In this document: piece by piece, positions 1 to 9,057 of the stretch
Numbering within the stretch: position 1 is the stretch's first letter
How the letters are laid out: each line of letters begins with the position of its first letter
Source: Candidatus Zixiibacteriota bacterium
Lineage (GTDB): Bacteria; Zixibacteria; MSB-5A5; GN15; FEB-12
Length of the DNA: 40,460 nt
Direction of reading: 5' to 3'
NCBI GenBank assembly: GCA_021163775.1
Contig: JAGGTI010000014.1
Span: 1-40,460 of the forward strand
Program-made: the position numbers and the translations under genes
The notes under the pieces: model-generated
The model's input: only the letters and a program-made list of their open reading frames with translations
Database searches by the model: none
Told to the model about the DNA's origin: nothing

Positions 1-144
1 GAAAGCCGGGGGGGGAATGTGGGGCCCCAAGGAACGGGGGGTTAAAGTCGCGCGTTGGAAGTCAACGGAGGGAAACCACGCGCCCAAGGTGGCGGTGGTG
101 GTGGCCGTGGTGGTCGTGGTGGCGGCGGTGGCCGTAGCTGGTAG
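1..144 (+). CDS. Glycine-rich RNA-binding (RRM) protein, C-terminal end, partial
   Basis: The frame ending at the TAG of 142-144 reads SRALEVNGGKPRAQ followed by a run of Gly/Arg and RSW. This matches the end of a bacterial RRM RNA-binding protein: the last strand of the RRM (GRxLxVNxAxPR) followed by an RGG-like tail. RRM proteins of this type are small cytoplasmic proteins that bind single-stranded RNA. Upstream of base 46 the frame is broken by a stop at 43-45, and the first ~60 bases contain suspicious runs of G and C, which suggests low-quality sequence at a contig end rather than a real pseudogene. A strong terminator follows. Family assignment rests only on this tail. Confidence 0.5.
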
Positions 145-191
145 TAACCCCCCGAATTTCAAGTTGGCTATAAAGCTGGCTTAGTAATCGC

Positions 192-225
192 AAAGGAGAC
201 CGGTTTAACCGGTCTCCTTTTTTAT
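192..225 (+). terminator. Rho-independent terminator after the RRM gene
   Basis: A 12-bp perfect stem (arms 192-203 and 209-220, AAAGGAGACCGG and its complement) encloses a 5-base loop and is followed by a T run at 218-224. It sits 48 bases after the stop codon. Confidence 0.9.
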
Positions 226-618
226 TCAAAAAATATTTGTGTTCTCATTAAGGATCGGTTGGTACGAGTTAAACATAATATGCAAACCTATTTATCCAAT
301 ATGAATTCAGTAGCAATTTGGCGAAAGCCCTTTCGACTGTGACCTATTCGTGCCCAAAATGGTGTCGCGCTATTCGGTGCTATTGGGGAATATACGCTTA
401 CAAAGTCAGGGGTCGGGAGATTCATCTCCTGTTCGGTTTGTAATGTGTTGTCTGATCATGAGTTATATTGGCGGACGTTGGGGGGCGGACCCAATACTCG
501 CGTTGTAGCACATGGACTTACCAAAGAACCATTGCCATGATACATACTACGTCTTAAATTTCAGAACACTTGTCCGAATTGTTTAAAGACGTATAGTGTA
601 ACAGAGGAGAGTCTCTTT
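226..618. other. Intergenic region with possible promoter only
   Basis: No reading frame with a convincing start or family resemblance is seen here. The only signal is a possible sigma-70 promoter near the right end, listed separately. Confidence 0.5.
570..597 (+). promoter_or_regulatory. Possible sigma-70 promoter for the P-type ATPase
   Basis: TTGTCC (570-575) and TATAGT (592-597) are separated by 16 bases, matching the -35 and -10 consensus at 4/6 and 5/6. They lie just upstream of the ribosome binding site of the ATPase gene. Confidence 0.35.
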
Positions 619-3288
619 TTGAAACAGCCCATGAAAGACAATGACGCTACGATAAACAATTGGCACTGCTTGTCCACAGAACAGGTCTTCCGTGATACGA
701 AATCATCCCCCCAAGGTCTTTCCTCTGAGGAAGCGGCCAAGCTCCTCTTGGAAAAAGGTCCGAATGAACTGATAGAGAAGGCTAAAAGAACTCTTTTCGC
801 GATGTTTCTTGATCAGTTCAAGGACTTCATGATCATCGTGCTAATTGTTGCCGCAGTTATCGCCGGTCTGACCGGTGATGCGGCGGATACAATCTCCATT
901 ATTGTAATCGTCATCCTGAATGCAACTATAGGTTTTACCCAGGAGTTCCGTGCGGAAAAAGCGATTGCCGCGCTCAAGAGAATGGCCGCACCCGAAGCAA
1001 CAGTGTTGAGGGATGGAATGTTGGCTACAGTGCCGGCGTCCTCCCTGGTCCCCGGGGATTTAGTCTTTCTTGATACCGGGAAAATTGTGCCTGCTGACCT
1101 GAGACTTACTGAGGCGGTCAACCTGAAAATGGAGGAAGCCGCGCTTACCGGAGAGTCGATTCCGGTTGAAAAACATACTGGTACAATTTTGGAGAAAGGA
1201 CTCCCCCTAGGCGACAGAAAGAACATTGTATATAAGGGCACTTTTGTGACCTATGGTCGCGGAACCGGAGTTGTTGTCGCGACTGGCATGGCTACTGAGA
1301 TCGGGAAGATCGCGACAATGCTTCAAGACGAGGATGAGGTAAAGACACCTCTTCAAATGAGGCTTGTTCAATTTGGCAGAAATCTCGCCATTGCGATACT
1401 CGCCATATGCGCGATCTTCTTTATTGCCGGACTTTTGAGGGGTGAGGAGCTTATGCTCATGCTCTTGACAGCAATATCTCTCGCGGTAGCGGCAATCCCC
1501 GAAGCTCTTCCCGCGGTTGTAACAATTACTCTGGCACTTGGCGCCCGCAAGCTGGTAAAGCAAAATGCGCTAATTCGAAAACTCCCGGCGGTCGAGACCC
1601 TCGGATCGGTAACCTATATTTGCTCGGACAAGACCGGTACGCTGACCATGAACAGAATGACCGTAGAAGAACTGCGGCTGGAAGGGAAAACATATACAAA
1701 AAGCGAACTGAATGAACAGGCTCATGGTCTGGGGAATGATAGTATTTTATTAACGGCGATGGCCCTGAGTAACGACGCGTCAGTCGATAAGGATGGCAAT
1801 GTCATTGGTGATCCGACAGAGACGGCGATCTTTTCGCTTGCACAGAAGTGCGGTTTCGATAAAGAGACTCTTCAGAAAACATTCCCAAGAATCGAAGAAA
1901 TTCCATTTGATTCTGACCGGAAGCGCATGACTACTTTCCATCGATGGAAAGACGGAACCTTCATCTCTTTTACTAAGGGGGCTATGGAATCTCTCTGTGA
2001 ACTATCCAGCCGTACTCTGACACTGGACGGTCCCAGGCAGTTCGACAAGAACACAACTCTAATGGCTGGTGAACAGATGGCGGCCGAAGGTCTGAGAACG
2101 TTGGGCTTCTGTTATCGACAATGGGATAAACTACCGGATAACTTAACTCCGGAAGTAGTTGAGTCGGGGCTCACTATGCTGGGAATTGTGGGGTTGATGG
2201 ATCCGCCTCGAGAGGAAGCTAAACAGGCTGTGGCTCTCTGTAAATCTGCCGGCATCCAACCCGTGATGATAACCGGCGATCATCCGACGACGGCCATAGC
2301 CGTGGCCAAAAGAATCGGCATTGTGAATGATGAATCAGAAGTAGTGATAACAGGTTCCGAACTCGAACGAATCTCACCCCGGGAGTTCGAGGAGCACGTT
2401 GAACAGATTCGCGTCTACGCCCGAGTTGCTCCGGAACAGAAACTGCAAATCATTAAGGCTCTTCAAAAAAAGGGGCAATATGTCGCTATGACCGGGGACG
2501 GGGTCAATGACGCACCATCGCTGAGAAGGGCTAACATCGGTATCGCGATGGGGATCACTGGAACAGACGTATCAAAAGAAGCCGCCCACATGATTCTTCT
2601 TGATGATAACTTTGCGTCAATTGTAAAGGCAGTCAAGGAAGGCCGTCGCATTTTTGACAATATTCGCAAGTTCATAAAATATACAATGACGAGTAATTCA
2701 GGAGAGCTGTGGACGTTGCTTATTGCTCCATTCCTGGGACTACCCATTCCACTATTGCCTATTCATATTCTGTGGATCAATATTGTAACAGACGGCCTTC
2801 CTGGACTTGCCCTTGCGGCAGAGCCGGCAGAACGTGGAATTATGCAGAAACCCCCAAGGCATCCCCAGGAAAGTATCTTTGCCCATCGCCTTGGTATTCA
2901 CATAATCTGGGTTGGACTTCTTATGGGTCTTGTGACCATAGGTACTCAAAAGTTGGCAATCAGCACGGGAATTGATAACTGGCAGACGATGGTGCTTACT
3001 GTGCTGTGTTTAAGTCAGTTGGGACATGTTCTTGCTATCAGATTTGAGAGCGAATCCATTCTCAAGCGTGGGATATTGTCAAATAAGCCTCTTTTGGGTG
3101 CGCTTGTATTTACCTTTGGCTTACAGATGGCTATAATATATGTACCTTTTCTGAATCCTATTTTTCATACGGTACCGTTGTCATTCAAAGAGTTGATTAT
3201 CACACTGCTACTTTCTACAGTGGTATTCTTTGCCGTGGAGATTGAAAAATTTGTGGTAAGAAGAAAGCAAACAAACCAACAGGAATAA
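619..3288 (+). CDS. Cation-transporting P-type ATPase, Ca2+ (SERCA/PMR1-like) type
   Basis: This 889-residue inner-membrane pump couples ATP hydrolysis to cation export, most likely Ca2+ (or Mn2+). The whole P2-type order is visible: an N-terminal cation-ATPase domain, TGES of the actuator domain at 177-180, PEALP in M4 at 294-298, the phosphorylation motif DKTGT with Asp337, and the hinge TGDGVND at 625-631. The Ca2+-binding residues known from SERCA have counterparts: Glu in PEALP, Asn and Glu in SNSGE (M5), and Asn, Thr and Asp in NIVTDGLP (M6). The start is TTG at 619, placed 8 bases after GAGGAGA (604-610). ATG at 631 is an alternative, but its spacing is too long. It is transcribed alone. 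The ion cannot be proven from sequence. Confidence 0.93.
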   Translation: MKQPMKDNDATINNWHCLSTEQVFRDTKSSPQGLSSEEAAKLLLEKGPNELIEKAKRTLFAMFLDQFKDFMIIVLIVAAVIAGLTGDAADTISIIVIVILNATIGFTQEFRAEKAIAALKRMAAPEATVLRDGMLATVPASSLVPGDLVFLDTGKIVPADLRLTEAVNLKMEEAALTGESIPVEKHTGTILEKGLPLGDRKNIVYKGTFVTYGRGTGVVVATGMATEIGKIATMLQDEDEVKTPLQMRLVQFGRNLAIAILAICAIFFIAGLLRGEELMLMLLTAISLAVAAIPEALPAVVTITLALGARKLVKQNALIRKLPAVETLGSVTYICSDKTGTLTMNRMTVEELRLEGKTYTKSELNEQAHGLGNDSILLTAMALSNDASVDKDGNVIGDPTETAIFSLAQKCGFDKETLQKTFPRIEEIPFDSDRKRMTTFHRWKDGTFISFTKGAMESLCELSSRTLTLDGPRQFDKNTTLMAGEQMAAEGLRTLGFCYRQWDKLPDNLTPEVVESGLTMLGIVGLMDPPREEAKQAVALCKSAGIQPVMITGDHPTTAIAVAKRIGIVNDESEVVITGSELERISPREFEEHVEQIRVYARVAPEQKLQIIKALQKKGQYVAMTGDGVNDAPSLRRANIGIAMGITGTDVSKEAAHMILLDDNFASIVKAVKEGRRIFDNIRKFIKYTMTSNSGELWTLLIAPFLGLPIPLLPIHILWINIVTDGLPGLALAAEPAERGIMQKPPRHPQESIFAHRLGIHIIWVGLLMGLVTIGTQKLAISTGIDNWQTMVLTVLCLSQLGHVLAIRFESESILKRGILSNKPLLGALVFTFGLQMAIIYVPFLNPIFHTVPLSFKELIITLLLSTVVFFAVEIEKFVVRRKQTNQQE

Positions 3289-3290
3289 GA

Positions 3291-3419
3291 ATGGAAAAGT
3301 TATTATTACTAATCATCACCGTATTATCCTCTATCAATTATTTGACAGCGATCTCTCCGTGTCCGGCAGGGGGAACTTCAAAAATGACGAACCATGTTCC
3401 AATAAATAGGGTCTGCTGA
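3291..3419 (+). pseudogene. N-terminal fragment of a small secreted protein, cut by a MITE-like element
   Basis: An ATG two bases after the ATPase stop opens a 42-residue frame beginning MEKLLLLIITVLSS, which looks like a signal peptide (one Lys, then a hydrophobic core). The frame ends at TGA 3417-3419. Its last few codons lie inside the left terminal inverted repeat of the element at 3407-3826, so the original gene was probably truncated by that insertion. No continuation is seen after the element, where kup follows directly. The family is not recognisable. It could also be a chance frame. Confidence 0.35.
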
Positions 3420-3826
3420 ATAAGGTTTAACTTCTTTATCTGTTAATAGATAAGTTTGTTTTGTATTGTTCTTAGTAAACGGGTTTTGTTGTAAATGGCC
3501 CAAAAAGCTTGCAGATACAATGTCAGGTTACAAGCAACCGTGACCTACGAGGCTGGTCCGATCTGTCAGGTTACAAGCAACCGTGACCTACGAATCTACT
3601 TAACATCCCATTTCCGTCACATCCGCGCAGGCGGATGCCTATGTTCACTCGCGTCTCACCAAAGATATAATCGTGTTTTTGAAAAAAGAGATCCATTCGA
3701 GGTTTGCAGGGTGTCGGGACGTCGGAACACCGACCTACAATAAAACGTCTGAGAAATGTCAATGTTGGAACCGCAGGGGATTCCAACTTACTGAATAGCT
3801 GAAAATGAATTATTCAGCAAGCCCTA
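3407..3826. mobile_element. MITE-like element (~420 bp) with 17-bp terminal inverted repeats
   Basis: The left end TAGGGTCTGCTGAATAA (3407-3423) matches the reverse complement of the right end (3810-3826) at 15 of 17 positions. Nothing between the ends looks like a transposase, so it would have to be mobilised in trans. The interior carries two copies of a 30-bp direct repeat (3521-3550 and 3564-3593) and other hairpins ending in GACCTAC, which belong to the dispersed repeat family of this window. No clear target duplication was found. Confidence 0.55.
3521..3593. repeat. 30-bp direct repeat, two copies, period 43
   Basis: Positions 3521-3550 and 3564-3593 are identical. Each copy holds a short hairpin (GGTT, loop ACAAGC, AACC) followed by GTGACCTACGA, the same layout as the hairpin at 31214-31236. 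Confidence 0.85.
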
Positions 3827-3859
3827 AATAGTTACCAGGTGAGTTACTGGTGGTGAGTC

Positions 3860-5755
3860 TCAGATTGTGAGACGAATTCCCACTTCGATAACCCGATCTT
3901 CAGGAATTTCGAAGAATGTTGATGCGTCATACGCGTTTCGTGACAGGAACGCAAAGAGATGCGCACGCCATCGGCTCATCGGTCTGTTTGAATTTACGAC
4001 GAGCTTCTCTCTGCCAAGAAAGTAACTCGTCTGATCAATTGGCACTTCTAAACCCTGTCCTAACGCCAGTGCTAGTACACTAGGTACGTTGGGGGATTCC
4101 ATAAAGCCATAAGTAGCTGTTAACTGATGAAATCCAGAACCGAGATCTTCAATGTGCAACTTGTCCTTATTGGGTACCCGCGGTACTTCGAGAAAGGAAA
4201 AGTTGAGGAGGAGCACATTTGAATGTACGGTTTTGTTGTGTTCAAGGTTGTGGATTATGGCAATGGGCAAAGTGCGAGGCTGGCCGGTCAGAAACACGGC
4301 ATATCCCTTAACTCGCGAAATCTTTTTCTCTGCCATCTTTTTCTTAAAATCGACAAAAGGTACCGTTAAGTGTCGCAACTCCTCGGCGAGGATTTCACGA
4401 CCACGTTTCCAGGTAGTCATGACGAGCATGACTGTTCCACCCAGAACCAGCGGAAACCAGGCACCGTGCATAATCTTACTTAAGTTGGCTGAGAAGAAGC
4501 TAAGATCGGTGACGAGAAACACGGCGACCGGGATACCTGCCGCAAGTCTGCTCCAGTTCCATTTTGTCCGGGCGACAACATAAAACAAGACAGTCGAAAT
4601 TAGCATAGTTAATGTAACAGCTACTCCGTATGCGGCCGCCAACTTGCTTGATGACTGGAATCCAATAACCAACCCCAGAGTTGCAAACATCAGAAGCCAA
4701 TTCACCAGGGGGACATATATCTGACCGAAATGCCTTGAAGAGGTGTGCACAACTTTCAGTCGAGGTAGATACCCCATCTGGATTGCCTGTCGCGTGAGTG
4801 AAAACACGCCCGTAATGACAGCCTGTGACGCGATAATTGTTGCACAGGTAGCGAGAATGACCATTGGTACTACCGCCCAATCTGGCACCATTGCGTAGAA
4901 AGGATGATGGGCTTCAGATGGATGAGACAACAGCAAGGCTCCCTGGCCAAGGTAATTGAGCAGCAAAGAGGGCAACACGAGATAAAACCAGACCAATCGA
5001 ATCGGCCTGCGGCCGAAATGGCCGAGGTCGGCATAAAGTGCTTCTGCGCCGGTCACGACTAAAAACACAGCGCCCAGCACCGTGAATCCATGAATGCCTG
5101 ATTCTACGAGAAACTTAATTCCATAAGTTGGAAGGAGAGCCGCAAGTATGCCCGGATAATGAATGATCTGCCATAGTCCAAGGATTGCAAGGATGACAAA
5201 CCAAACCAGGATAACTGGTCCGAATAAGATCCCTATTCTGGCAGTTCCTCGATGTTGTAGCATAAACAAGGCCGCGAGAATAACCAGTGTTAGCGGAATA
5301 ACGAACTTTTGAAGTTCAGGAGCGATGATCCTAAGCCCTTCAGCGGCACTTAGAACCGATATGGCTGGAGTGATCATGCCATCACCGTAGAGCAGACAAG
5401 CGCCGAAAATCCCCATGCTGATAAGAAATAAACGTCTTCGGGTAGGCGATACCGTGATACTCTTTATGAGAGCGGTCAGAGCAATAATGCCTCCTTCACC
5501 TCTATTATCAGCACGAAAAATAAAAGAGAGGTATTTGATGGAGACGATAATTATCAAAGTCCAGAACATGAGAGAGAGAATACCAAATATGTTATCTCTG
5601 GTGACAGCAATACCATATTCCCCGTAAAAGCACTCTCTGATTGCATATAGAGGGCTTGTGCCTATATCACCAAAGACGACACCAAGCGCGGCCAACGATA
5701 GACCTGTGATAGAGTGCCGTGCGTGCGAGGTTTTAGCGTTCTCTGGTCCGACCAT
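3860..5755 (-). CDS. kup: Kup-family potassium uptake permease
   Basis: This 631-residue inner-membrane K+/H+ symporter is close in length to E. coli Kup (622). The hallmark GVVFGDIGTSPLYAI lies near the N terminus (about residues 25-39). About twelve hydrophobic segments follow, up to about residue 450, then a soluble C-terminal domain ending EVGIRLTI, as in the family. The start ATG at 5755 precedes MVGPENAK; no strong Shine-Dalgarno is seen. The gene stands alone and is divergent from the papain-like protease. A short inverted repeat (GTCTCA/TGAGAC, 3857-3873) spans the stop codon but has no T run. No c-di-AMP riboswitch was recognised upstream. Confidence 0.93.
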   Translation of the reverse strand: MVGPENAKTSHARHSITGLSLAALGVVFGDIGTSPLYAIRECFYGEYGIAVTRDNIFGILSLMFWTLIIIVSIKYLSFIFRADNRGEGGIIALTALIKSITVSPTRRRLFLISMGIFGACLLYGDGMITPAISVLSAAEGLRIIAPELQKFVIPLTLVILAALFMLQHRGTARIGILFGPVILVWFVILAILGLWQIIHYPGILAALLPTYGIKFLVESGIHGFTVLGAVFLVVTGAEALYADLGHFGRRPIRLVWFYLVLPSLLLNYLGQGALLLSHPSEAHHPFYAMVPDWAVVPMVILATCATIIASQAVITGVFSLTRQAIQMGYLPRLKVVHTSSRHFGQIYVPLVNWLLMFATLGLVIGFQSSSKLAAAYGVAVTLTMLISTVLFYVVARTKWNWSRLAAGIPVAVFLVTDLSFFSANLSKIMHGAWFPLVLGGTVMLVMTTWKRGREILAEELRHLTVPFVDFKKKMAEKKISRVKGYAVFLTGQPRTLPIAIIHNLEHNKTVHSNVLLLNFSFLEVPRVPNKDKLHIEDLGSGFHQLTATYGFMESPNVPSVLALALGQGLEVPIDQTSYFLGREKLVVNSNRPMSRWRAHLFAFLSRNAYDASTFFEIPEDRVIEVGIRLTI

Positions 5756-5845
5756 ATTTCAACCGATATTTTCTTAAAATATAGCTTCTGTAGCTGGTGA
5801 TTATCTGATGAACTTTGCGACCAGAATACCAAAACCACAGTGAGC

Positions 5846-5851
5846 ATTATA
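5846..5851 (-). promoter_or_regulatory. Possible -10 element for kup
   Basis: On the minus strand 5851-5846 reads TATAAT, 91 bases upstream of the kup start. No good -35 is found at the right distance, so this is weak. Confidence 0.25.
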
Positions 5852-5962
5852 CTGCAATAATGGCGGTTGTATTCATAAAATTTCTATCGAGATAAGACAT
5901 GGGTACACCTTTTTACACACTTCTCTTGACATTACCTAAATATCATATTCCGATCTCTTGAT

Positions 5963-5991
5963 TTGACAATATTGTCCGATAGTATTATAAT
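5963..5991 (+). promoter_or_regulatory. Consensus sigma-70 promoter for the papain-like protease
   Basis: TTGACA (5963-5968) and TATAAT (5986-5991) are both perfect and are separated by exactly 17 bases. Transcription should begin near 5998. This rules out the GTG at 5992 as a start and supports ATG at 6034, which has CAGGAG at 6018-6023. Confidence 0.85.
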
Positions 5992-6033
5992 GTGGTGTCC
6001 TCCCTCACGATACATTTCAGGAGTACAAGTTTT

Positions 6034-8910
6034 ATGAAATTACAAGAAGCATCAGATTTGGTCAGAAAGCAGATACGGCAGTCAGGTTACGTATTCCGCT
6101 CCCTTCGGGGGGTTGGGGTTATACTGGGCGGTATAATTCTCGTTCTGGCGTCGATGGCCGGTGTATCCGCAGAGATAACACCAGTTGAGATATCGGCGCT
6201 TCAGGAGTCGATTGATGTTGCCGGTGCGAACTGGATCGCTGGCGAGAATCACATTACCCAAATGTCGGCCGACGAGCGTCGGGCGATGTTGGGTCTTCTG
6301 CCTGAACCGGCCGGTACGCCTGACCGGGGTCGCCCGGCGGCACAGGCATTAAGTGCGCCCGCTAATTTCAGTTGGGGTGACCATCTCGGGTATAACTGGA
6401 TTACGCCGATCAAAGACCAGGGCGGTTGTGGTAGTTGTTGGGCTTTTGCGACTCTGGCGTCGTTTGAGGCTCGGGAGCGAATTCGGGTCAACAAGCCAAA
6501 CCTGTTTATTGATTTTTCCGAACAACAGGCCGTGTCTTGTTATAAAGGCGACTGCGGTGGAGCCAGCGGCTCCTGGATCATGGAAGAGATTCGAGTCAAG
6601 GGTATTCCCGATGAAGCCTGTTTCCCATACGTTTCCGGAAGTGAATATGTGCCGCCGTGTGATGATCACTGTACCGACTGGCTGTTGCGGTCGCACTACA
6701 TAAACACTCACGGCTATTGGTCGACTCCGACGGTTAGCCAGATGAAAAGCGAGATCATGATCAATGGTCCTGTTCAGATCAGCATCGATATTTACGAAGA
6801 CTTCTACGCCTACTCGGGGGGGATCTATGAACATGTATCAGGGGATTACGAGGGTGGTCACCTGATAATCTTTTATGGTTGGGATGAAGACCAGAACTGC
6901 TGGCTGGCCAAGAACTCCTGGGGCGAGTGGGGCGAAGTCGGACCTAACGGACAGACGGGTTGGTTCCGTATTCGGATGGGCACGAATGAAATTAACTGCG
7001 AGCGGTATGTCTATTATCTCGACCCGGCTCCATTTGATTATCTGGAAATTGAGTCGACCAGTCCGAGCCTGAACGCTCAAGCGGCGGTAACAGACACTGA
7101 TATTTCGATCAGTTTTGATGCCGATATGGTTTCTGGGTCATTTAGTTCCTCATCGGTTTTTGTCACTGCCAGTTTGTCGGGTATCCACCCCGGTGCGGTA
7201 AGCTATGACGGTCCAAGCCGTTCGGTGATTTTCAATCCAACTGAAGATTTTCTTCCGGGCGAGAAGGTAACTATGACCCTGACTTCTGATGTGATATCAA
7301 GCGGCGGCCAGTTGTTGCCGACTGGATTTGTGTACCAATTCACGACCGCGGTCAGCCCCGGTATGGGTGGTTTTGATATACCTTCAGACTATGGCACTTC
7401 GGCCGGACCGTTGGGTATGTGTACCGGTGATCTCAACAATGACGGTTACGCTGATTTGGTGTCGGCTAATGCTGTAGGGGCTAACGTGACCGTAATTCTT
7501 AGCAACGGTGACGGCACTTTCGGTACCCCAACGGCTTACACTGCCGCTACGGGAGCGCGATCGGTAGTCAGCTCTGACTTTGATGGTGACGGTTATCTTG
7601 ATCTGGCTGTGGCCAATATGCAAGCACACATTGTTTCGGTCTTTACAAATATGGGCGACGGTACTTTTGGTACGTCAATCCCTCTGGTGACTATTACTAA
7701 TCCGATTTCAATAGCGGCGGCTGATTTCGATGTTGATGGCGATGTAGACTTGGCGGTTCTGAGCCAGTCACCCGAGGCGGTTAGGTTCCATTTCAACAAT
7801 GGTACCGGTTCTTTCTCAGAGGTTGTTCAACGGCCGGTTACAGGGACAGCTTACTCGTTGGCAGTGGGAGATGTTGACAATGACGGCGACCTTGATGTCG
7901 CCTGCCCAACCTATTCGGGCGATGAACTACTCGTGCTCCAGAACGACGGTCCCGGTACTTTTGATTCCGAGTTTCACTTGACAGCAGGCGACGGTCCGCG
8001 CGGGGCAGTTTTCGCCGATCTTAACGGTGATGGCCTCACTGATCCGGTGATAGCCAACTACTCCTCAAAAGATATAACGATTCTGACCAGCGATGGCACT
8101 GGTCAGTACACCACACAGACGGTTGTTACCGATCCGTTGAAACCGGAAGCGGTTGCTGTGGGTGATTTTAACGGCGATGGCTTCATTGATATTTCAGCTT
8201 ACGGCAGTACCGGAATGTGTGTTGTTACCAATGACGGAAGTGGCGGTTTTACGGCATCAATCTCGCAATGCTCGGGGAACTATCTGGGTGGGGTCGCGGC
8301 CGATTTTGACGGTGACGGTGACATTGATCTCGCCGGGGTGAGTTACTCCGGACAGAAAATGACAGTGTTGCTGAACGAAGTATGTGTCGATTCCGACCAC
8401 GATGGTTTCGGCGATCCGGGCTATCCGGGAAACTACTGCGCTGATGACAATTGCCCGTTGATTTTCAACCCGGATCAGACCGACACCGATGGTGACGGGG
8501 TTGGGGATGTTTGCGATGCCTGTGAGGGCTTTGACGACAACCTTGATGCTGATGGCGACCTGGTTCCAGATGGCTGTGACAACTGCCCCAACGATTATAA
8601 TCCCGGCCAGGAAGACGCTGACGAGAATGGTATCGGGGATGTGTGTGAAGGTTGTTGCGAGGATCGGGTTGGCGATGCTAACGGTCTCGGCGGCGACGAA
8701 CCGACTATTGGTGATATCAGTGTCATGATTGATGCCAAGTTTATCACGGGTACCTGTGATGGCACTTTGGATTGTATCGCTGAGGCTGATATTAACAGAT
8801 CAGGCGGTATTGATCCGATCTGCGATGACATTACTATTGGCGACATTTCAATCCTGATCGACTACCTGTTTATCACCGGCTCGTCACTTGGTTTGCCTGA
8901 CTGCCTATAG
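6034..8910 (+). CDS. Exported papain-like (C1A) protease with FG-GAP, TSP3 and dockerin-like modules
   Basis: This is a 958-residue secreted cysteine protease. Order of parts: long signal peptide (about 1-50, hydrophobic ILGGIILVLASMAGVSA), a short propeptide, the C1A domain with Cys135 in GGCGSCWAF, His276 in GGHLIIFYGW and Asn294 in KNSWGEWG, an Ig-like Big_5 type domain (about 330-445), seven FG-GAP/VCBS repeats (for example DLNNDGYADL, DFDGDGYLDL, DFDGDGDIDL), thrombospondin type 3 calcium repeats (about 785-870), and a dockerin-like pair of TIGDIS motifs at the C terminus. The catalytic triad is complete, so it should be active outside the cell, probably Ca2+-stabilised. The start is set by CAGGAG and by the promoter at 5963-5991. 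The C-terminal module is nearly the same as in the 31375-35034 protein. Confidence 0.9.
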   Translation: MKLQEASDLVRKQIRQSGYVFRSLRGVGVILGGIILVLASMAGVSAEITPVEISALQESIDVAGANWIAGENHITQMSADERRAMLGLLPEPAGTPDRGRPAAQALSAPANFSWGDHLGYNWITPIKDQGGCGSCWAFATLASFEARERIRVNKPNLFIDFSEQQAVSCYKGDCGGASGSWIMEEIRVKGIPDEACFPYVSGSEYVPPCDDHCTDWLLRSHYINTHGYWSTPTVSQMKSEIMINGPVQISIDIYEDFYAYSGGIYEHVSGDYEGGHLIIFYGWDEDQNCWLAKNSWGEWGEVGPNGQTGWFRIRMGTNEINCERYVYYLDPAPFDYLEIESTSPSLNAQAAVTDTDISISFDADMVSGSFSSSSVFVTASLSGIHPGAVSYDGPSRSVIFNPTEDFLPGEKVTMTLTSDVISSGGQLLPTGFVYQFTTAVSPGMGGFDIPSDYGTSAGPLGMCTGDLNNDGYADLVSANAVGANVTVILSNGDGTFGTPTAYTAATGARSVVSSDFDGDGYLDLAVANMQAHIVSVFTNMGDGTFGTSIPLVTITNPISIAAADFDVDGDVDLAVLSQSPEAVRFHFNNGTGSFSEVVQRPVTGTAYSLAVGDVDNDGDLDVACPTYSGDELLVLQNDGPGTFDSEFHLTAGDGPRGAVFADLNGDGLTDPVIANYSSKDITILTSDGTGQYTTQTVVTDPLKPEAVAVGDFNGDGFIDISAYGSTGMCVVTNDGSGGFTASISQCSGNYLGGVAADFDGDGDIDLAGVSYSGQKMTVLLNEVCVDSDHDGFGDPGYPGNYCADDNCPLIFNPDQTDTDGDGVGDVCDACEGFDDNLDADGDLVPDGCDNCPNDYNPGQEDADENGIGDVCEGCCEDRVGDANGLGGDEPTIGDISVMIDAKFITGTCDGTLDCIAEADINRSGGIDPICDDITIGDISILIDYLFITGSSLGLPDCL

Positions 8911-8929
8911 AGAGTTATATTTCGAATTC

Positions 8930-8963
8930 AAAGCGGCCATCGTCAAGGTGGCCGCTTTTTTTT
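8930..8963 (+). terminator. Rho-independent terminator after the protease gene
   Basis: AAAGCGGCCA (8930-8939) pairs with TGGCCGCTTT (8949-8958) around a 9-base loop, followed by a T run to 8963. It starts 20 bases after the stop codon. Confidence 0.92.
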
Positions 8964-9007
8964 GCTCGAAGATCCAGCGGGAACCCTGGTTTATGAGAAT
9001 CCCGTAG

Positions 9008-9049
9008 GCGGCAGACGGAACGTCTGCCGCAGAGTCTCGTGGTACACGG
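9008..9049. repeat. REP-like palindrome with CTCGTGG-type flank
   Basis: GCGGCAGACG (9008-9017) and CGTCTGCCGC (9021-9030) form a perfect 10-bp stem with a 3-base loop. CTCGTGGTACACGG follows at 9036-9049. The same two parts recur together at 35640-35680; the palindrome alone recurs at 18899-18920 and 31254-31273. Confidence 0.75.
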
Positions 9050-9057
9050 GGACATAA

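Noticed and set aside
1-60. A genuine stop codon (43-45) making the RRM gene a pseudogene
   Set aside because: The first bases show G/C homopolymer runs typical of poor sequence at a contig end, so the stop is not trusted.
5992-6033. GTG at 5992 as the start of the papain-like protease
   Set aside because: It overlaps the expected transcription start of the consensus promoter, while ATG 6034 has a proper ribosome binding site.
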